From the NCBI RefSeq assembly GCF_021654795.1, contig NZ_AP025344.1:5332501-5396500 (forward strand): 64,000 nucleotides of DNA. Reading direction: 5' to 3'. The notes under the pieces are model-generated. The model did no database searches. It was not told the origin of the DNA and saw only the letters and a list, made by a program, of their open reading frames with translations. The number at the start of each line of letters is the position of its first letter. Position 1 is the stretch's first letter. A program made the position numbers and the translations under genes. Shown piece by piece: positions 51,005-60,571 of the stretch. Source of the stretch: Paenibacillus dendritiformis (GTDB taxonomy: Bacteria > Bacillota > Bacilli > Paenibacillales > Paenibacillaceae).

Positions 51005-51994
51005 CTAGCGATGGACGACATGCTGCGGAGCTCCTGACAGATAAGCGCGAATATTATCAGCGGCAATCGCGAGCAGACGCTGCCGGGCCGCTTGCGAGGC
51101 CCAGGCCATATGGGGCGTGACGATAAGCCGCTGATGAGGCATGAGCAGCGGATGCGATGCCGGCGGCGGCTCCTCCGCGAGCACGTCCAGCAGCACGCCG
51201 CAGAGCCGGCCTGCCCGCAGCGCGTCGGCTACGTCCTGCTCATGCAGCAGCCCGCCGCGGGATGTATTGATAAGCACCGCCGTCCGCTTCATCTTCCCGA
51301 TGAAGGCCCGGTTGACCATGCCCCGCGTCTCTTCGGTCAGCGGACAATGCAGCGAGACGATATCGGCCTCGGCCAGCAGTTCATCCCGGCTCACGAACCG
51401 AATGCCGGTCTCGCTCTCCGGCACGGTGCGGGTGGCCGCGATGACCTTCATCCCGAAGGCCCGGGCCAGCACGGCCACCTTGCGTCCGATCTCTCCGTAG
51501 CCGATGATGCCGAACGTCCTGCCGGCCAATTCCGTCTGCGGCGACAGCCAGTAGCTGAAATCCGGCTGGCGGGACCAGCCGCCCCGCTTCACCGAGCGGT
51601 CATGCGCTTCTACGCGGTGGCACCAGGCCAGCAGCAGGGCGAAGACGAACTGGGCAACATTGTCCGCCCCGTATCCCGGCACGTTCGTCACGGTGATGCC
51701 CTGCGACCGCGCCGCCTCGGCATCGACGATGTCATAGCCGGTCGCCAACACGCCGATATAGCGGAGCGACGGCAGCTTCCGCAGCGTCTCCGCAGACAGC
51801 GGCGTCTTGTTCGTCAGCACGATCTCCGCCCCTTGCGCCCGGGCTTCGATCTCCTCCCTATCCGTGCGCGCATGCGCCTCCACATGCACCTCGGCCGCAG
51901 AAAGGCCCAACCCTTCCGCGACTGCCGTGCGCAGCACGTCCCAGCTCAGATCGCCGGGATTGAGCGCGTGGCCGTCCAAGATGACGATCCGCAT
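51005..51994 (-). CDS. D-2-hydroxyacid dehydrogenase
   Basis: A 329-residue NAD(P)-dependent dehydrogenase of the glycerate/phosphoglycerate dehydrogenase family. The Rossmann motif G-Y-G-E-I-G starts at G165. The active site has T-S-R-G-G (Arg), D-V-L-A-E-E-P (Glu) and P-H-M-A-W (His). The N-terminal catalytic domain contains V-L-A-T-G-Y-D-I-V-D and V-P-G-Y-G-A-D-N-V-A, as in hydroxypyruvate/glycerate dehydrogenases. It would interconvert a 2-keto acid and a D-2-hydroxy acid. The gene precedes topB's stop by 37 nt in the same direction but has its own terminator. Confidence 0.87.
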   Translation of the reverse strand: MRIVILDGHALNPGDLSWDVLRTAVAEGLGLSAAEVHVEAHARTDREEIEARAQGAEIVLTNKTPLSAETLRKLPSLRYIGVLATGYDIVDAEAARSQGITVTNVPGYGADNVAQFVFALLLAWCHRVEAHDRSVKRGGWSRQPDFSYWLSPQTELAGRTFGIIGYGEIGRKVAVLARAFGMKVIAATRTVPESETGIRFVSRDELLAEADIVSLHCPLTEETRGMVNRAFIGKMKRTAVLINTSRGGLLHEQDVADALRAGRLCGVLLDVLAEEPPPASHPLLMPHQRLIVTPHMAWASQAARQRLLAIAADNIRAYLSGAPQHVVHR

Positions 51995-52031
51995 CGCTTA
52001 TTGCCCCCTTGTTTTCCTCGCTTCCGCTTCG

Positions 52032-54164
52032 TTATTCGCCGTCCTGCTTCGCCAGCGCCGCCTTGAGCAGCTCGCCCAGATTGTTGCCGAGCGGCTCCTG
52101 CTTCTCGAATTGCTTCACCAGCTTCCGCTCTTCATGCTTCTTGATTCGGCCGCCGCCATCCTCCAGCTTCTCCGTAATGTTGCAAGGAAGACACTGCACG
52201 AATTTGCCGGCCTTGCCGATCTTGAACTCCATTTTTTTATGGCATTGCGGACAGCGACGGTTCGACAGATTTTTCTCCGCCGAGCGCCGGTATTCGCATT
52301 CCTTGCTGGAGCAGACAAGCCACTTCCCGCGCTTCCCCTTGCGCTCCATCAGCCGCGATCCGCAGTCCGGGCAATGGCTGTTCGTCAGATTATGCGGCTT
52401 ATACTCCGCCTGGCTCCGCTTCACTTCGCTCACCAGCTGCTCCGTCATCTGGCGAATGTCCGCCATGAAGGCCGACGTATGGGCCGATCCGCGGGCAATC
52501 TGCTCCAGCTCGCGCTCCCATTGCGCCGTCAGCTCCGGCGAGCGAAGCTGCTCGGATACGAGCTTGATGAGCTGGCTCCCCTTGCCGGTCGGCTGGAGCG
52601 AAGATCCCTGGCGTTCGATCGTGTCGGAGGAGACGAGCTTCTCAATTATATCCGCCCGGGTCGCCGGCGTGCCGAGCCCGTATTTCTCCATCTGGGTCAG
52701 CAGCGTGGCTTCGGTATACCTGGCGGGCGGCTTCGTCCGTCCGCGCCGGGTGAAGACGCGCTTCGCCTGCAGCCGCTGGCCTTGGGCCAGGCTCGGCAGG
52801 CGCTGCTCGGCCCGGTCCCCTTCATCGGCATCATCCTCGTCATCCGCCAGATCCCAATCGTTTTCATATGCCTTTTTCCAGCCGTTGTCGATGACCGTCT
52901 TGCCTTTCGCATGGAGCAGTTCCCCGCCCATATCGATCGTGACCGCGACCTGCTCGTAACGGACCGGAGGCAGGAACAAGGCGAGGAAACGGCGGGCGAT
53001 CAGATCATAGAGCTTGCGCTCCTCCGGAGACAGATTGGCCAGCCGCAGCGGCTCATCCGTCGGAATGATCGCGTGGTGGTCCGTCACCTTCGCGTCATCG
53101 ACGATGCGCTTCGTCACATGCAGCTTCCCGCGCAGGAGCGGCTTCGCGATCGCGGCGTACGGGCCGACGGCCATCGCGTCCAGCCGCTCGGGCAGCGTTC
53201 CCGTCATATCGGAAGACAGGTAGCGGCTGTCCGTGCGCGGATACGTCACCAGCTTGTGCTGCTCATACAATCGCTGCAGAACATTCGACGTCTGCTTCGC
53301 GGAGAAGCCGTAGCGCCGGTTCGCGTCCCGCTGCAGCTCGGTCAAGTCGTAAGCGAGCGGATGCGGCTCGCTCTTCTCGGTCTTCTTCAAGCCGGAGATG
53401 ACCGCCTCGCGCCCTCTCAGCTTCTCGGCCAGCGCCGCGGCCTCTTCCAGCCGGAACAGTCGCGCATCCCCGCCGGAAGCGCGCCATGCGGCCTCGAAGC
53501 CGCCGAAGTCGGCGTGAACCGTCTCATAGTCCTGCGATTGGAATTCCCGAATCTCCTGCTCGCGCTTCATCAGCATCGCCAGCGTCGGCGTCTGCACCCG
53601 GCCGGCGGACAGCGGGGTCTCGAACTTGGTCGTCAGCGCCCGCGTCACGTTCAAGCCGATAAGCCAATCGGCCTCGGCGCGGCAGCGGGCCGATTCATAC
53701 AGCCGATCGAACGCCTGGCCGGGCTTCAATTGGCGGAAGCCCTCCCGAATCGCTTTGTCCGTCTGGGAAGAGATCCAGAGACGGTGGAACGGCTTGTTCC
53801 ACTTCACCATCTGCATAATCCAGCGGGCCAGCAGTTCCCCTTCGCGCGCCGCGTCGGTCGCGATGATGAGATCCTTCAGATCCTGACGCTTGCAGAGCTG
53901 CTGGACCGCCTTGAATTGGTGGGATGATTCCCGCAGCACCTTCAATTTCATCCGATCGGGAATGATCGGCAGATCTTCCAGACGCCAGGTCTGGTATTTC
54001 TTATCGTAATCTTCCGGCTCCGCCAGCCCGACGAGATGGCCCAGCGCCCAAGTGACGACGTAATCGGCGCCTTCAAAATACGTTTTATGCGAGTTGCGGC
54101 ATCCGAGCACGCGGGCGAGCTCCCGCGCGACCGAAGGCTTTTCTGCCAGAACGAGTGATTTCAT
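52032..54164 (-). CDS. topB: DNA topoisomerase III
   Basis: A 710-residue type IA topoisomerase. The N-terminal TOPRIM domain begins S-L-V-L-A-E-K-P-S-V-A and has D-A-A-R-E-G-E-L. The active-site tyrosine is in V-T-Y-P-R-T-D-S-R-Y (about residue 305). S-A-G-R-V-Q-T-P-T and the T-E-A-T-L-L-T-Q-M-E-K-Y-G-L-G-T-P-A-T-R segment also match. The C-terminus has zinc-ribbon-like cysteine pairs (C-P-D-C, C-S-S-K-E-C, C-P-Q-C, C-L-P-C), a tail common in Firmicute TopB. It decatenates DNA and resolves recombination intermediates. It is chromosomal in context. Confidence 0.93.
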   Translation of the reverse strand: MKSLVLAEKPSVARELARVLGCRNSHKTYFEGADYVVTWALGHLVGLAEPEDYDKKYQTWRLEDLPIIPDRMKLKVLRESSHQFKAVQQLCKRQDLKDLIIATDAAREGELLARWIMQMVKWNKPFHRLWISSQTDKAIREGFRQLKPGQAFDRLYESARCRAEADWLIGLNVTRALTTKFETPLSAGRVQTPTLAMLMKREQEIREFQSQDYETVHADFGGFEAAWRASGGDARLFRLEEAAALAEKLRGREAVISGLKKTEKSEPHPLAYDLTELQRDANRRYGFSAKQTSNVLQRLYEQHKLVTYPRTDSRYLSSDMTGTLPERLDAMAVGPYAAIAKPLLRGKLHVTKRIVDDAKVTDHHAIIPTDEPLRLANLSPEERKLYDLIARRFLALFLPPVRYEQVAVTIDMGGELLHAKGKTVIDNGWKKAYENDWDLADDEDDADEGDRAEQRLPSLAQGQRLQAKRVFTRRGRTKPPARYTEATLLTQMEKYGLGTPATRADIIEKLVSSDTIERQGSSLQPTGKGSQLIKLVSEQLRSPELTAQWERELEQIARGSAHTSAFMADIRQMTEQLVSEVKRSQAEYKPHNLTNSHCPDCGSRLMERKGKRGKWLVCSSKECEYRRSAEKNLSNRRCPQCHKKMEFKIGKAGKFVQCLPCNITEKLEDGGGRIKKHEERKLVKQFEKQEPLGNNLGELLKAALAKQDGE

Positions 54165-54306
54165 GCGTCCATTCCTTCCTTATCGATACTCTGAACCCAT
54201 TATAGCATGGCGTTCAACCGCGGTGCGTTCTTCCCTCCGCCGCCAACGGACGCAGCCCCGAGGGACACTTCCCCTCGGGGCCCGCATGGCGATGCATCAT
54301 GTCGGC

Positions 54307-55095
54307 TTAGAGCGATCGGACGGCTCCTCCGTCGGCCAACAGCGCCTGGCCGGTCATATAGCTGTTGGCCGGCGAGGCGAGGAACGCGATCAGCCTTCCC
54401 ATCTCCTCCGGACTGCCGTAGCGGCCGATCGGGATGCGGCGGCGCTGCTCCTCCGCGATCTGGCCGGCCTCCACCTGCCGCGCTTCCGCAGCCAACTCAT
54501 CCAATTGGAGGACGCGATCGGTCGCGAAGCGGCCCGGGCCGACCGTATTGATCAAAATATTGTCCCCCGCCAGATCCGGAGCCAGCGTCTTGGCAAGCCC
54601 GAGCACGCCGACCCGCAGCGTGGAGGAGACGACGAGATTCTCGATCGGCTCCTTGTGCGCGGAGGAGGTCACATTGACGATGCGCCCGAACTTCTGCGCG
54701 CGCATATAAGGAAGCACGGCACGTATGGAGCGAATATAGCTGAGGAGCGTCAGCTCGAAGCCGTGCTGCCAGGCCGCGTCATCAATCTCGTCGAAGGTTC
54801 CCGGGGCCGGCCCGCCGCAATTGTTGACGAGAATATCGATCGTGCCGTGCCGCTCTCCGGTGACGGCGACGATGCGTTCGATATCTTGCGGACGGGTAAT
54901 ATCCGCCACGACGGCAAGCGGCCGGCTTCCTGTCCGAGCCTCGATCTGTCCCGCCGCCGCGCGAACGGTCTCTTCCCGGCGCCCGACCAGCGTCACGCGC
55001 GCGCCTTCCGCCGCGAGCTCGGAGGCCGCAGCCAATCCCAAGCCTTTGGATGAGGCCAGCACGATGGCCGTCTTGTCCTGCAGTTGCAAATCCAT
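54307..55095 (-). CDS. Short-chain dehydrogenase/reductase with altered catalytic residues
   Basis: A 262-residue SDR from ATG 55095 behind GAGGAG. The cofactor loop A-S-S-K-G-L-G (14-20) and N-N-C-G-G are conserved, as are the catalytic Ser region (V-T-S-S) and the C-terminal Y-M-T-G-Q-A-L-L-A-D-G-G. The expected Y-x3-K is not present: the aligned segment reads V-V-S-S-T-L-R-V, placing Ser and Arg where Tyr and Lys belong. A subfamily of FabG-like proteins shares this trait. The reaction is unknown; it could bind nucleotide without classical catalysis. Confidence 0.8.
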   Translation of the reverse strand: MDLQLQDKTAIVLASSKGLGLAAASELAAEGARVTLVGRREETVRAAAGQIEARTGSRPLAVVADITRPQDIERIVAVTGERHGTIDILVNNCGGPAPGTFDEIDDAAWQHGFELTLLSYIRSIRAVLPYMRAQKFGRIVNVTSSAHKEPIENLVVSSTLRVGVLGLAKTLAPDLAGDNILINTVGPGRFATDRVLQLDELAAEARQVEAGQIAEEQRRRIPIGRYGSPEEMGRLIAFLASPANSYMTGQALLADGGAVRSL

Positions 55096-55300
55096 AGATA
55101 TCCGACTCCTCTCCTGAAAATGCGGCAAGTCCGCCGATCGGCGCGGCAGACTCAACATGCGCCTACGATGTTGTTACCGACATTATACCAAATTCAACCA
55201 CTTTATTCGCAATCCTCCTCATCGTTTGTGCTATGATTTTAGGGAATGGGCCGGCGGTGGCCGGTACCGCCGCGGCGCAACCGCAAGGAGGGATTCACCA

Positions 55301-56008
55301 ATGAACGCGTTCACGCTGAAGCTGCTCGCGCTAGCGCTCATGCTGCTCGATCATATTCATTTTTATTTCCCGGAATCTCCCGATTGGTTCCATAGCGCGG
55401 GACGGCTGGCCGCACCCGTCTTCTTCTTCTTAGCGGCGGAAGGCTACGCCCATACGCGCGGCATCCGGCGCTATATGCTGCGCATGTTCATCTTCGCGCT
55501 GGTGATGGCGGGGGGCAGCGAACTGCTGACATTGGCGATGCCGGGCGGGACAATCGACAACAACATCTTCCTCTCGCTCTTCGCCGCGCTCGTGCTGATG
55601 GCGGCATTGGACTGGGCGAGAGCCTCAAGCCAGACATTGAGCGGCATCCTGATCTGCGGTGCGATCATGGGAGCGATGTTCTTCGTCGAGTACAGCTTGC
55701 TGGCGGTATCGATGGCGCTTGTCTTTCATCTGCTGCGGGGCTCTAAAGCGATGATTCCGGCGTTCGTCCTCTCTTCCCTCGTATTCTCGCTCGCGCCATA
55801 CGCCAATGTGCACGCAGAGGAAATGTGGACAGCGCATTACCTGTTTGCGGTGAATCCGCAATGGATGATGATCTTCGCCATCCTGCCGATACTTGCCTAT
55901 AACGGAAGACGGGGACCCGACCAGCCGTGGGCCAAATATGTATTCTATCTATTTTATCCCCTTCATGTATGGATACTGTATGCCATCCGCTGGCTGGCCG
56001 CGGCATAG
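55301..56008 (+). CDS. TraX-family membrane protein
   Basis: A 235-residue protein from ATG 55301 behind AAGGAGGG, with about seven membrane helices. Family features are K-L-L-A-L-A-L-M-L-L-D-H-I near the N-terminus, G-R-L-A-A-P-V-F-F-F-L-A-A-E-G (about 33-47) and a C-terminal F-Y-P-L-H-V-W-I-L-Y. TraX acetylates F-pilin in plasmid F; chromosomal Firmicute members are common and of unknown substrate, perhaps acyltransferase-like. There are no conjugation genes nearby. Confidence 0.82.
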   Translation: MNAFTLKLLALALMLLDHIHFYFPESPDWFHSAGRLAAPVFFFLAAEGYAHTRGIRRYMLRMFIFALVMAGGSELLTLAMPGGTIDNNIFLSLFAALVLMAALDWARASSQTLSGILICGAIMGAMFFVEYSLLAVSMALVFHLLRGSKAMIPAFVLSSLVFSLAPYANVHAEEMWTAHYLFAVNPQWMMIFAILPILAYNGRRGPDQPWAKYVFYLFYPLHVWILYAIRWLAAA

Positions 56009-56195
56009 GCTTGCATCTTTAACGCTCAGGCATTTAGCGTACCAAGTGCATAAACGATATCCATAATCGTTCTTTAAAGAGAGGAGCCAAAATTGAAACC
56101 GAAAAACTAGACTCAAGCAGGAAAATCGGTCCAATCTAAGGTAAAATAGTCCTACGACCGATAGGCTGCATACATAACTTTCAAGGAGAGATCAT

Positions 56196-56933
56196 ATGAA
56201 AAGCAGGTTTTCAATCGCAATAGGGGCCGCGCTGCTGCTCGCTTGCGCTACCGGAGTGTACGCCTCCGGGTCGTACAAGCTGATCGTGGACGGGAAGAAA
56301 ATCGATGCGGATATCCGGGACATCAACGGAACCGTCTATGTGCCGCTGCGCACGGTCTCGGAAGCGCTTGGGGCCGATGTTCGCTATGAGAAGGCAAGCC
56401 GGACGATCACGCTCCATTCGTCGCCGCATGCCGTGCCGGCGGCCCAAGATGCGGGGGCGGAAGCGCGTATGGCATCCCGGAAGCACCCGGCTTCGCTGGG
56501 CGAGACGGTTGTCTTTGCCGCGGGCACCGGAGCCGCCGCGATGGCGACAGGAAGCATAACCGTCGAGGAGATAGTTAGAGGTGAGGAAGCATGGGAACAA
56601 ATCTACGCGGCAAACCGTTTCAATAAAGCGCCTCGCAAAGGCTTTGAATACATATTGGCCAAAGTGACCGTCAGCATCGACTCTCATGCCAATCCGGATG
56701 CGGCGATGGACGTCAACGCGTTCGACTTCACCCTGGTGTCATCCGACGGGGCCGATTATCCGGCAGTGGCCGTCGTCACTCCGGATCCTCCGCTCCGGAC
56801 GAAGATCTATGTCGGCGGCACCTATACGGGATGGGCCGCCTTCCAGGTCAGTCAAGACGACGCGGAGCCGCTTATCGCGAACGGCCGCAAAGCCGACGGC
56901 ACAAGCGGCCTGTGGTTCAAAACCGTTCCATAA
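56196..56933 (+). CDS. Secreted stalk-domain protein with DUF4352-like region
   Basis: A 245-residue exported protein (signal peptide to about A24, V-Y-A-S). Residues 28-80 match the copper amine oxidase N-terminal/stalk domain: L-I-V-D-G-K-K-I, D-I-N-G-T-V-Y-V-P-L-R-T-V-S-E-A-L-G-A and T-I-T-L-H. The rest (about 105-245), with E-Y-I-L-A-K-V-T-V and W-A-A-F-Q-V, resembles DUF4352-type immunoglobulin-like domains. Such proteins are abundant on Paenibacillus cells; function is not known. AAGGAGAGATCAT precedes ATG 56196. Confidence 0.78.
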   Translation: MKSRFSIAIGAALLLACATGVYASGSYKLIVDGKKIDADIRDINGTVYVPLRTVSEALGADVRYEKASRTITLHSSPHAVPAAQDAGAEARMASRKHPASLGETVVFAAGTGAAAMATGSITVEEIVRGEEAWEQIYAANRFNKAPRKGFEYILAKVTVSIDSHANPDAAMDVNAFDFTLVSSDGADYPAVAVVTPDPPLRTKIYVGGTYTGWAAFQVSQDDAEPLIANGRKADGTSGLWFKTVP

Positions 56934-56989
56934 GGACGACGCTGCCGCAGCATCCCCGGATTGGGAGGCGGCGGCAGTTTGCGTCAGGC

Positions 56990-57190
56990 TTATGGCAGCT
57001 TTTTCAGCTCGATCGTCTCCCGGTCTTCGTCTTCCTTGCCGTCGTCGGCCAGGCCGCGGGTGGAGTTGCGGAATTCCCGCAGCGTATCGCCGAACGCGCG
57101 CCCGAGCTGCGGCAGCTTCGCCGGGCCGAAGAGCATCAGCGCCAGCATGAATATAATGACCAGGCCGGAAATCCCGATATTGTTCAGCAT
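56990..57190 (-). CDS. tatA: Sec-independent translocase protein TatA
   Basis: A 66-residue protein: short N-terminal hydrophobic helix (about 5-22), the conserved F-G-P-x-K-L-P hinge, then an amphipathic helix (L-G-R-A-F-G-D-T-L-R-E-F) and an acidic tail. TatA subunits form the pore through which folded twin-arginine substrates pass. It follows tatC after 33 nt and terminates the gluconate-dehydrogenase-like operon, so it probably serves the Tat-signal subunit encoded at the start of that operon. Confidence 0.9.
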   Translation of the reverse strand: MLNNIGISGLVIIFMLALMLFGPAKLPQLGRAFGDTLREFRNSTRGLADDGKEDEDRETIELKKLP

Positions 57191-57223
57191 CGGAGGACAC
57201 CTCCTTCCTTCAAGATGTGAGGG

Positions 57224-57955
57224 CTATGGACTGGCAGACGAGGCTTCCAGCCGGCGGGAATAGGCAGCGGACAGAAAAATGCTCAGTTCGAACAGCGCGA
57301 TCAGCGGGATGGTCACCGACAAATGGGAGACGACATCGGGCGGCGAGATGCAGGCCCCGGCAATCGTCAAGCCGAGATAGGCGGGCTTCCGGATGCGGCG
57401 CAGCCTATCCGGCGCGATCAGCTCCAGCCGGGTCAGGAACAGAACCACGACCGGCATCTCGAAGGCGATGGCGAGCGGGAAGACGATATTGAACATCAAC
57501 GTGAAATAGCGGTCGATCCCGTACATCTCCGCCGCCCCGATGCTGCGGTTCATCTGCATCAAAAATTCCAGCATCATCGGAAACACCAAGTAATAGCTGA
57601 AAGCAACCCCCAACAGGAACATCAGGAAGGAGGCGGGCACATAAGCCAGCGCCGCCCGCGCTTCCTCTTCCGTCAATCCCGGCCGGACGAACGCCCATAG
57701 CTGATAAAAGAGAACCGGCAGCGACAGCAGCACGGCGAAGAGCAACGCGCATTTCATATAGACGAACAGCCCATCCGTAAAGGCAAACACGTTCCATTCA
57801 ATCCCGAGCCGGGCTGGCCGCGACTTCAGCAGAAGCAGCAGCCGCGGCGATAAGCAGAGCCCGATGCACAGCATCGCCATGAACCACGCTGAGAACACGA
57901 TCAGCCGTCTGCGCAGCTCGGTCAAATGCAAAATCAGCTCTTCCTGATTATTCAT
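57224..57955 (-). CDS. tatC: Sec-independent translocase protein TatC
   Basis: A 243-residue membrane protein with six helices. The N-terminal H-L-T-E-L-R-R-R-L motif recognises twin-arginine signals, and F-Y-Q-L-W-A-F-V-R-P-G-L (about 83) is the signature loop. The region S-P-P-D-V-V-S-H-L near 215 is also conserved. It lies 49 nt downstream of the GMC oxidoreductase gene and directly before tatA, a two-component TatAC arrangement typical of Firmicutes. Confidence 0.92.
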   Translation of the reverse strand: MNNQEELILHLTELRRRLIVFSAWFMAMLCIGLCLSPRLLLLLKSRPARLGIEWNVFAFTDGLFVYMKCALLFAVLLSLPVLFYQLWAFVRPGLTEEEARAALAYVPASFLMFLLGVAFSYYLVFPMMLEFLMQMNRSIGAAEMYGIDRYFTLMFNIVFPLAIAFEMPVVVLFLTRLELIAPDRLRRIRKPAYLGLTIAGACISPPDVVSHLSVTIPLIALFELSIFLSAAYSRRLEASSASP

Positions 57956-58004
57956 TCGCTCTCGCCCCCTGTCGGTGAAGCAGAGGACGCGAAGGGTTCC
58001 GCAT

Positions 58005-59726
58005 TTACGCCAGCGGTCCTTCCTGCTTCATATATTTGAGAATGCCCTCTGCCGCGCGATAGGCCAGCGCGCCTACGGTGGCGGTCGGGTTGTACCCGCT
58101 GTTATGAGGGAAGGCCGACGCCCCGACGACGAACAGATTATCCACGTCCCACATTTGCATGTAATTATTGACGGCGGAAGCGGACGGGTCGCTTCCCATA
58201 ATGACGCCCCCCGTATTGTGCGTCGACTGGTAAGGCACGATGTTGTACGGGGCAAGCTGCCCGTTCGAGCCGATCTTGCTTGGCTTCATCTCCTGCATAA
58301 TCTCCTGGGACTTCGCCGCCATGAATTTCACCAGCTCCCGATCCTGATCCTCGAAATCATAGGTAATCCGGATCTGAGGAAGACCATAGGAATCCTTGTA
58401 GGTCGGGTCCAGGTCCAGATAATGATGCCGCCACGGCATATTCGCCCCCTGCGGAGCAATCGACAAAGTCCGGTATGCATAGTGGATTGAGGCTTGTTTA
58501 AAATCTTTGCCCCAGGACGGAACGCCTTCCGGCGTCGAATTGTTCGCGATCGGGCGAAGGCCGGTCTGAGACAGGCGGATCCCCGCCCCATGAATGAAGT
58601 TGAGATCGCTATGATCGAAGTTGTCGCCATTCAGATCGTCCACCTCGATGCCCAGCGCGCCGGCGCCCGCATAGGTATTGAATTCGCGGTCCTCATAGAA
58701 GCCCACCGCGGCCCCGCCGTTCACCTGATATGCATAGTTCCGGCCGATGACTCCCTGCCCGGTGTCCGGATCGTAAGGTGTCCCCAGATTCGACAGCAGC
58801 AGCAGCTTCACGTTATTGAAGACATAGCTGGCCAAAATGACGACATCGGCCGGCTGAATGAACTCCTTCCGCGTCACGGTATCCACGTACACGACGCCCG
58901 TCGCTTTCTTGCCGCTATGTAAAATCTCGGTCACGTTGGAGTTCGTCCGGATTTCCAGATTCCCCGTCTTCTCGGCGACCGGAATGACCGTCACGACCGG
59001 ATCGGCCTTCGCTCCGTACTCGCATCCGAAGCGCTCGCAGAAGGCGCAGTATTGGCAGGCTGCCCGGGCGATCCCGTCCGGATTCGTATACGCTTGCGAC
59101 AGATTCGCCGACGGCATCATGTACGGATGATAGCCCAGCTTCCTGGCGGCTTCCTCGAACATCGCGATCGCCGGCGTTTTTTTCATGGGCGGCGTCGGGA
59201 ACGGGTTGGATCGTTTGCCGACCATCGGATTTTGCTCCTGCTCCCCGGAGATGCCCGCCATTTTCTCGAACGTGTCGAAATAAGGCTCCAGTTCGTCATA
59301 GGTAATGCCCCAGTCCTGAATGGTCATGCCGTCCGGAATCTTTTTCTTGCCGTAGCGTTCCACCGTCTTCGTGTAAATCTCGAAATCATACGGCAGAAAC
59401 CGGAAATACTGGCCGTTCCAATGGATCCCCGCGCCGCCCAGCCCTTCTCCCATCAGGAAGGAGCCGTAGCTTCGCATCGGCAGCGCCCGCTGGCTTTGTT
59501 TGTTGCGGAACGTGACCGTCTCCTTGGACAGGTCCTGCATCAATTCATAGCGCTGGGCGTAGCGCAGCTCATCGTGGACCATAAAATAATCTTCCGTCTT
59601 GCGGCTTTTGCCCCGTTCCAGCCCGAGAACCTTGATGCCGGCCTTGGTCAGCTCGGAAGCGATGATTCCTCCCGCCCAACCCATGCCGACAATGACGACG
59701 GGCACTTTCGGTAACTTCGTTGCCAT
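58005..59726 (-). CDS. GMC oxidoreductase, gluconate 2-dehydrogenase large-subunit type
   Basis: A 573-residue FAD enzyme. N-terminal dinucleotide motif G-M-G-W-A-G-G (14-20), G-S-F-L-M-G-E-G-L-G-G-A-G (about 88) and the C-terminal GMC block G-Y-N-P-T-A-T-V-G-A-L-A-Y-R-A with catalytic H in T-H-N-T-G-G. A cysteine-rich C-Q-Y-C-A-F-C-E-R-F-G-C (about 230) is typical of the gluconate/sorbitol dehydrogenase large subunit. There is no signal peptide; the protein probably hitchhikes through Tat with the small subunit. It would oxidise a sugar or sugar acid at the membrane and pass electrons to a cytochrome c. Confidence 0.87.
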   Translation of the reverse strand: MATKLPKVPVVIVGMGWAGGIIASELTKAGIKVLGLERGKSRKTEDYFMVHDELRYAQRYELMQDLSKETVTFRNKQSQRALPMRSYGSFLMGEGLGGAGIHWNGQYFRFLPYDFEIYTKTVERYGKKKIPDGMTIQDWGITYDELEPYFDTFEKMAGISGEQEQNPMVGKRSNPFPTPPMKKTPAIAMFEEAARKLGYHPYMMPSANLSQAYTNPDGIARAACQYCAFCERFGCEYGAKADPVVTVIPVAEKTGNLEIRTNSNVTEILHSGKKATGVVYVDTVTRKEFIQPADVVILASYVFNNVKLLLLSNLGTPYDPDTGQGVIGRNYAYQVNGGAAVGFYEDREFNTYAGAGALGIEVDDLNGDNFDHSDLNFIHGAGIRLSQTGLRPIANNSTPEGVPSWGKDFKQASIHYAYRTLSIAPQGANMPWRHHYLDLDPTYKDSYGLPQIRITYDFEDQDRELVKFMAAKSQEIMQEMKPSKIGSNGQLAPYNIVPYQSTHNTGGVIMGSDPSASAVNNYMQMWDVDNLFVVGASAFPHNSGYNPTATVGALAYRAAEGILKYMKQEGPLA

Positions 59727-59747
59727 TGCATCGCTCTCCTTACGTGG

Positions 59748-60545
59748 TTATGAATGTTGGGTCATATGGCTGTGCAAGCTTTGCGGTTCAATCTCCACGA
59801 AATCGGGCTTGTCAATAATATTGAGATAACTCATCTGGTTGCCCGGGTACCGACGCATTCTCCATCCCATCATATTTTTGTTCCCTCCGTAGAGCGGATC
59901 GGCGTAGACGCCTTCAAGCGTCAGCGCACGCAGCATTTTGAAGAAGGCCCCCGTCGTCTCTCCGTTATCGAGGAGAGCGTCCTTCCCGGACTCGAACGCC
60001 TTGAGCACTTCATCCTGCTCACTCGCTTCCAGCTCGGTGAAGGTCTTGCCGTAATGCTTCGTGCTGTACAGCTCCAACGCGTCCAGGCCGAGCATGAACA
60101 GCTCATGATGCTTGATGCTCGGAAATCCGCCTTGCGTCGGCTCGCCCTTGAAAAACGGCCCTTGCATATATTCGCGCGCATTAATGCCCCACTGGCCCGC
60201 AAGCTGGTGGTCGATATAATAAGCAACCCCCAGCTCGGCCGCGCCCGGCCCCAGATCGTCGGCCGGGAATATCCGTTCCACGGCGGCTTCCGTTAGCCGG
60301 AACTGCCGCTGATTGAAATACATCAGCGCTTGGTTATGATCCGGCGCCTGCTGCGGCGCCGGCTGATTCGGACCGGGCTGCGTTCCGGCTCCCGGCCGCA
60401 CGGAACGATCGATCACCGCTCCTACGACTCCCCCGACTACGGCCCCGCCCAGCGCCGCCCCGGATACCTTCAGGAATTGGCGGCGGGATTGGTCGCGGGC
60501 CTGTCCTTGCGGTCTGCCGCTCTGGTTGCTGTGTTTCTCAGCCAC
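59748..60545 (-). CDS. Gluconate 2-dehydrogenase subunit 3-like protein with Tat signal
   Basis: About 265 residues. GTG 60545 is preferred: GGGAGG ends 6 nt before it, whereas ATG 60551 abuts the ribosome-binding site. The twin-arginine signal S-R-R-Q-F-L-K (R21, R22) precedes a glycine/alanine hydrophobic stretch. The mature part (about 80-260), with R-I-F-P-A-D-D and W-R-M-R-R-Y-P-G, matches the small subunit of membrane gluconate 2-dehydrogenases. It likely escorts the GMC subunit across the membrane. First gene of subunit 3, GMC, tatC, tatA; a MITE-like element sits 26 nt upstream. Confidence 0.85.
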   Translation of the reverse strand: MAEKHSNQSGRPQGQARDQSRRQFLKVSGAALGGAVVGGVVGAVIDRSVRPGAGTQPGPNQPAPQQAPDHNQALMYFNQRQFRLTEAAVERIFPADDLGPGAAELGVAYYIDHQLAGQWGINAREYMQGPFFKGEPTQGGFPSIKHHELFMLGLDALELYSTKHYGKTFTELEASEQDEVLKAFESGKDALLDNGETTGAFFKMLRALTLEGVYADPLYGGNKNMMGWRMRRYPGNQMSYLNIIDKPDFVEIEPQSLHSHMTQHS

Positions 60546-60571
60546 GTTCATCCTCCCTTTTCTAATAGGTT

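Noticed and set aside
55157..55300. 48-codon N-terminal extension of the TraX-like protein
   Set aside because: The extension is non-hydrophobic and has no start signal, while ATG 55301 has AAGGAGGG correctly placed.
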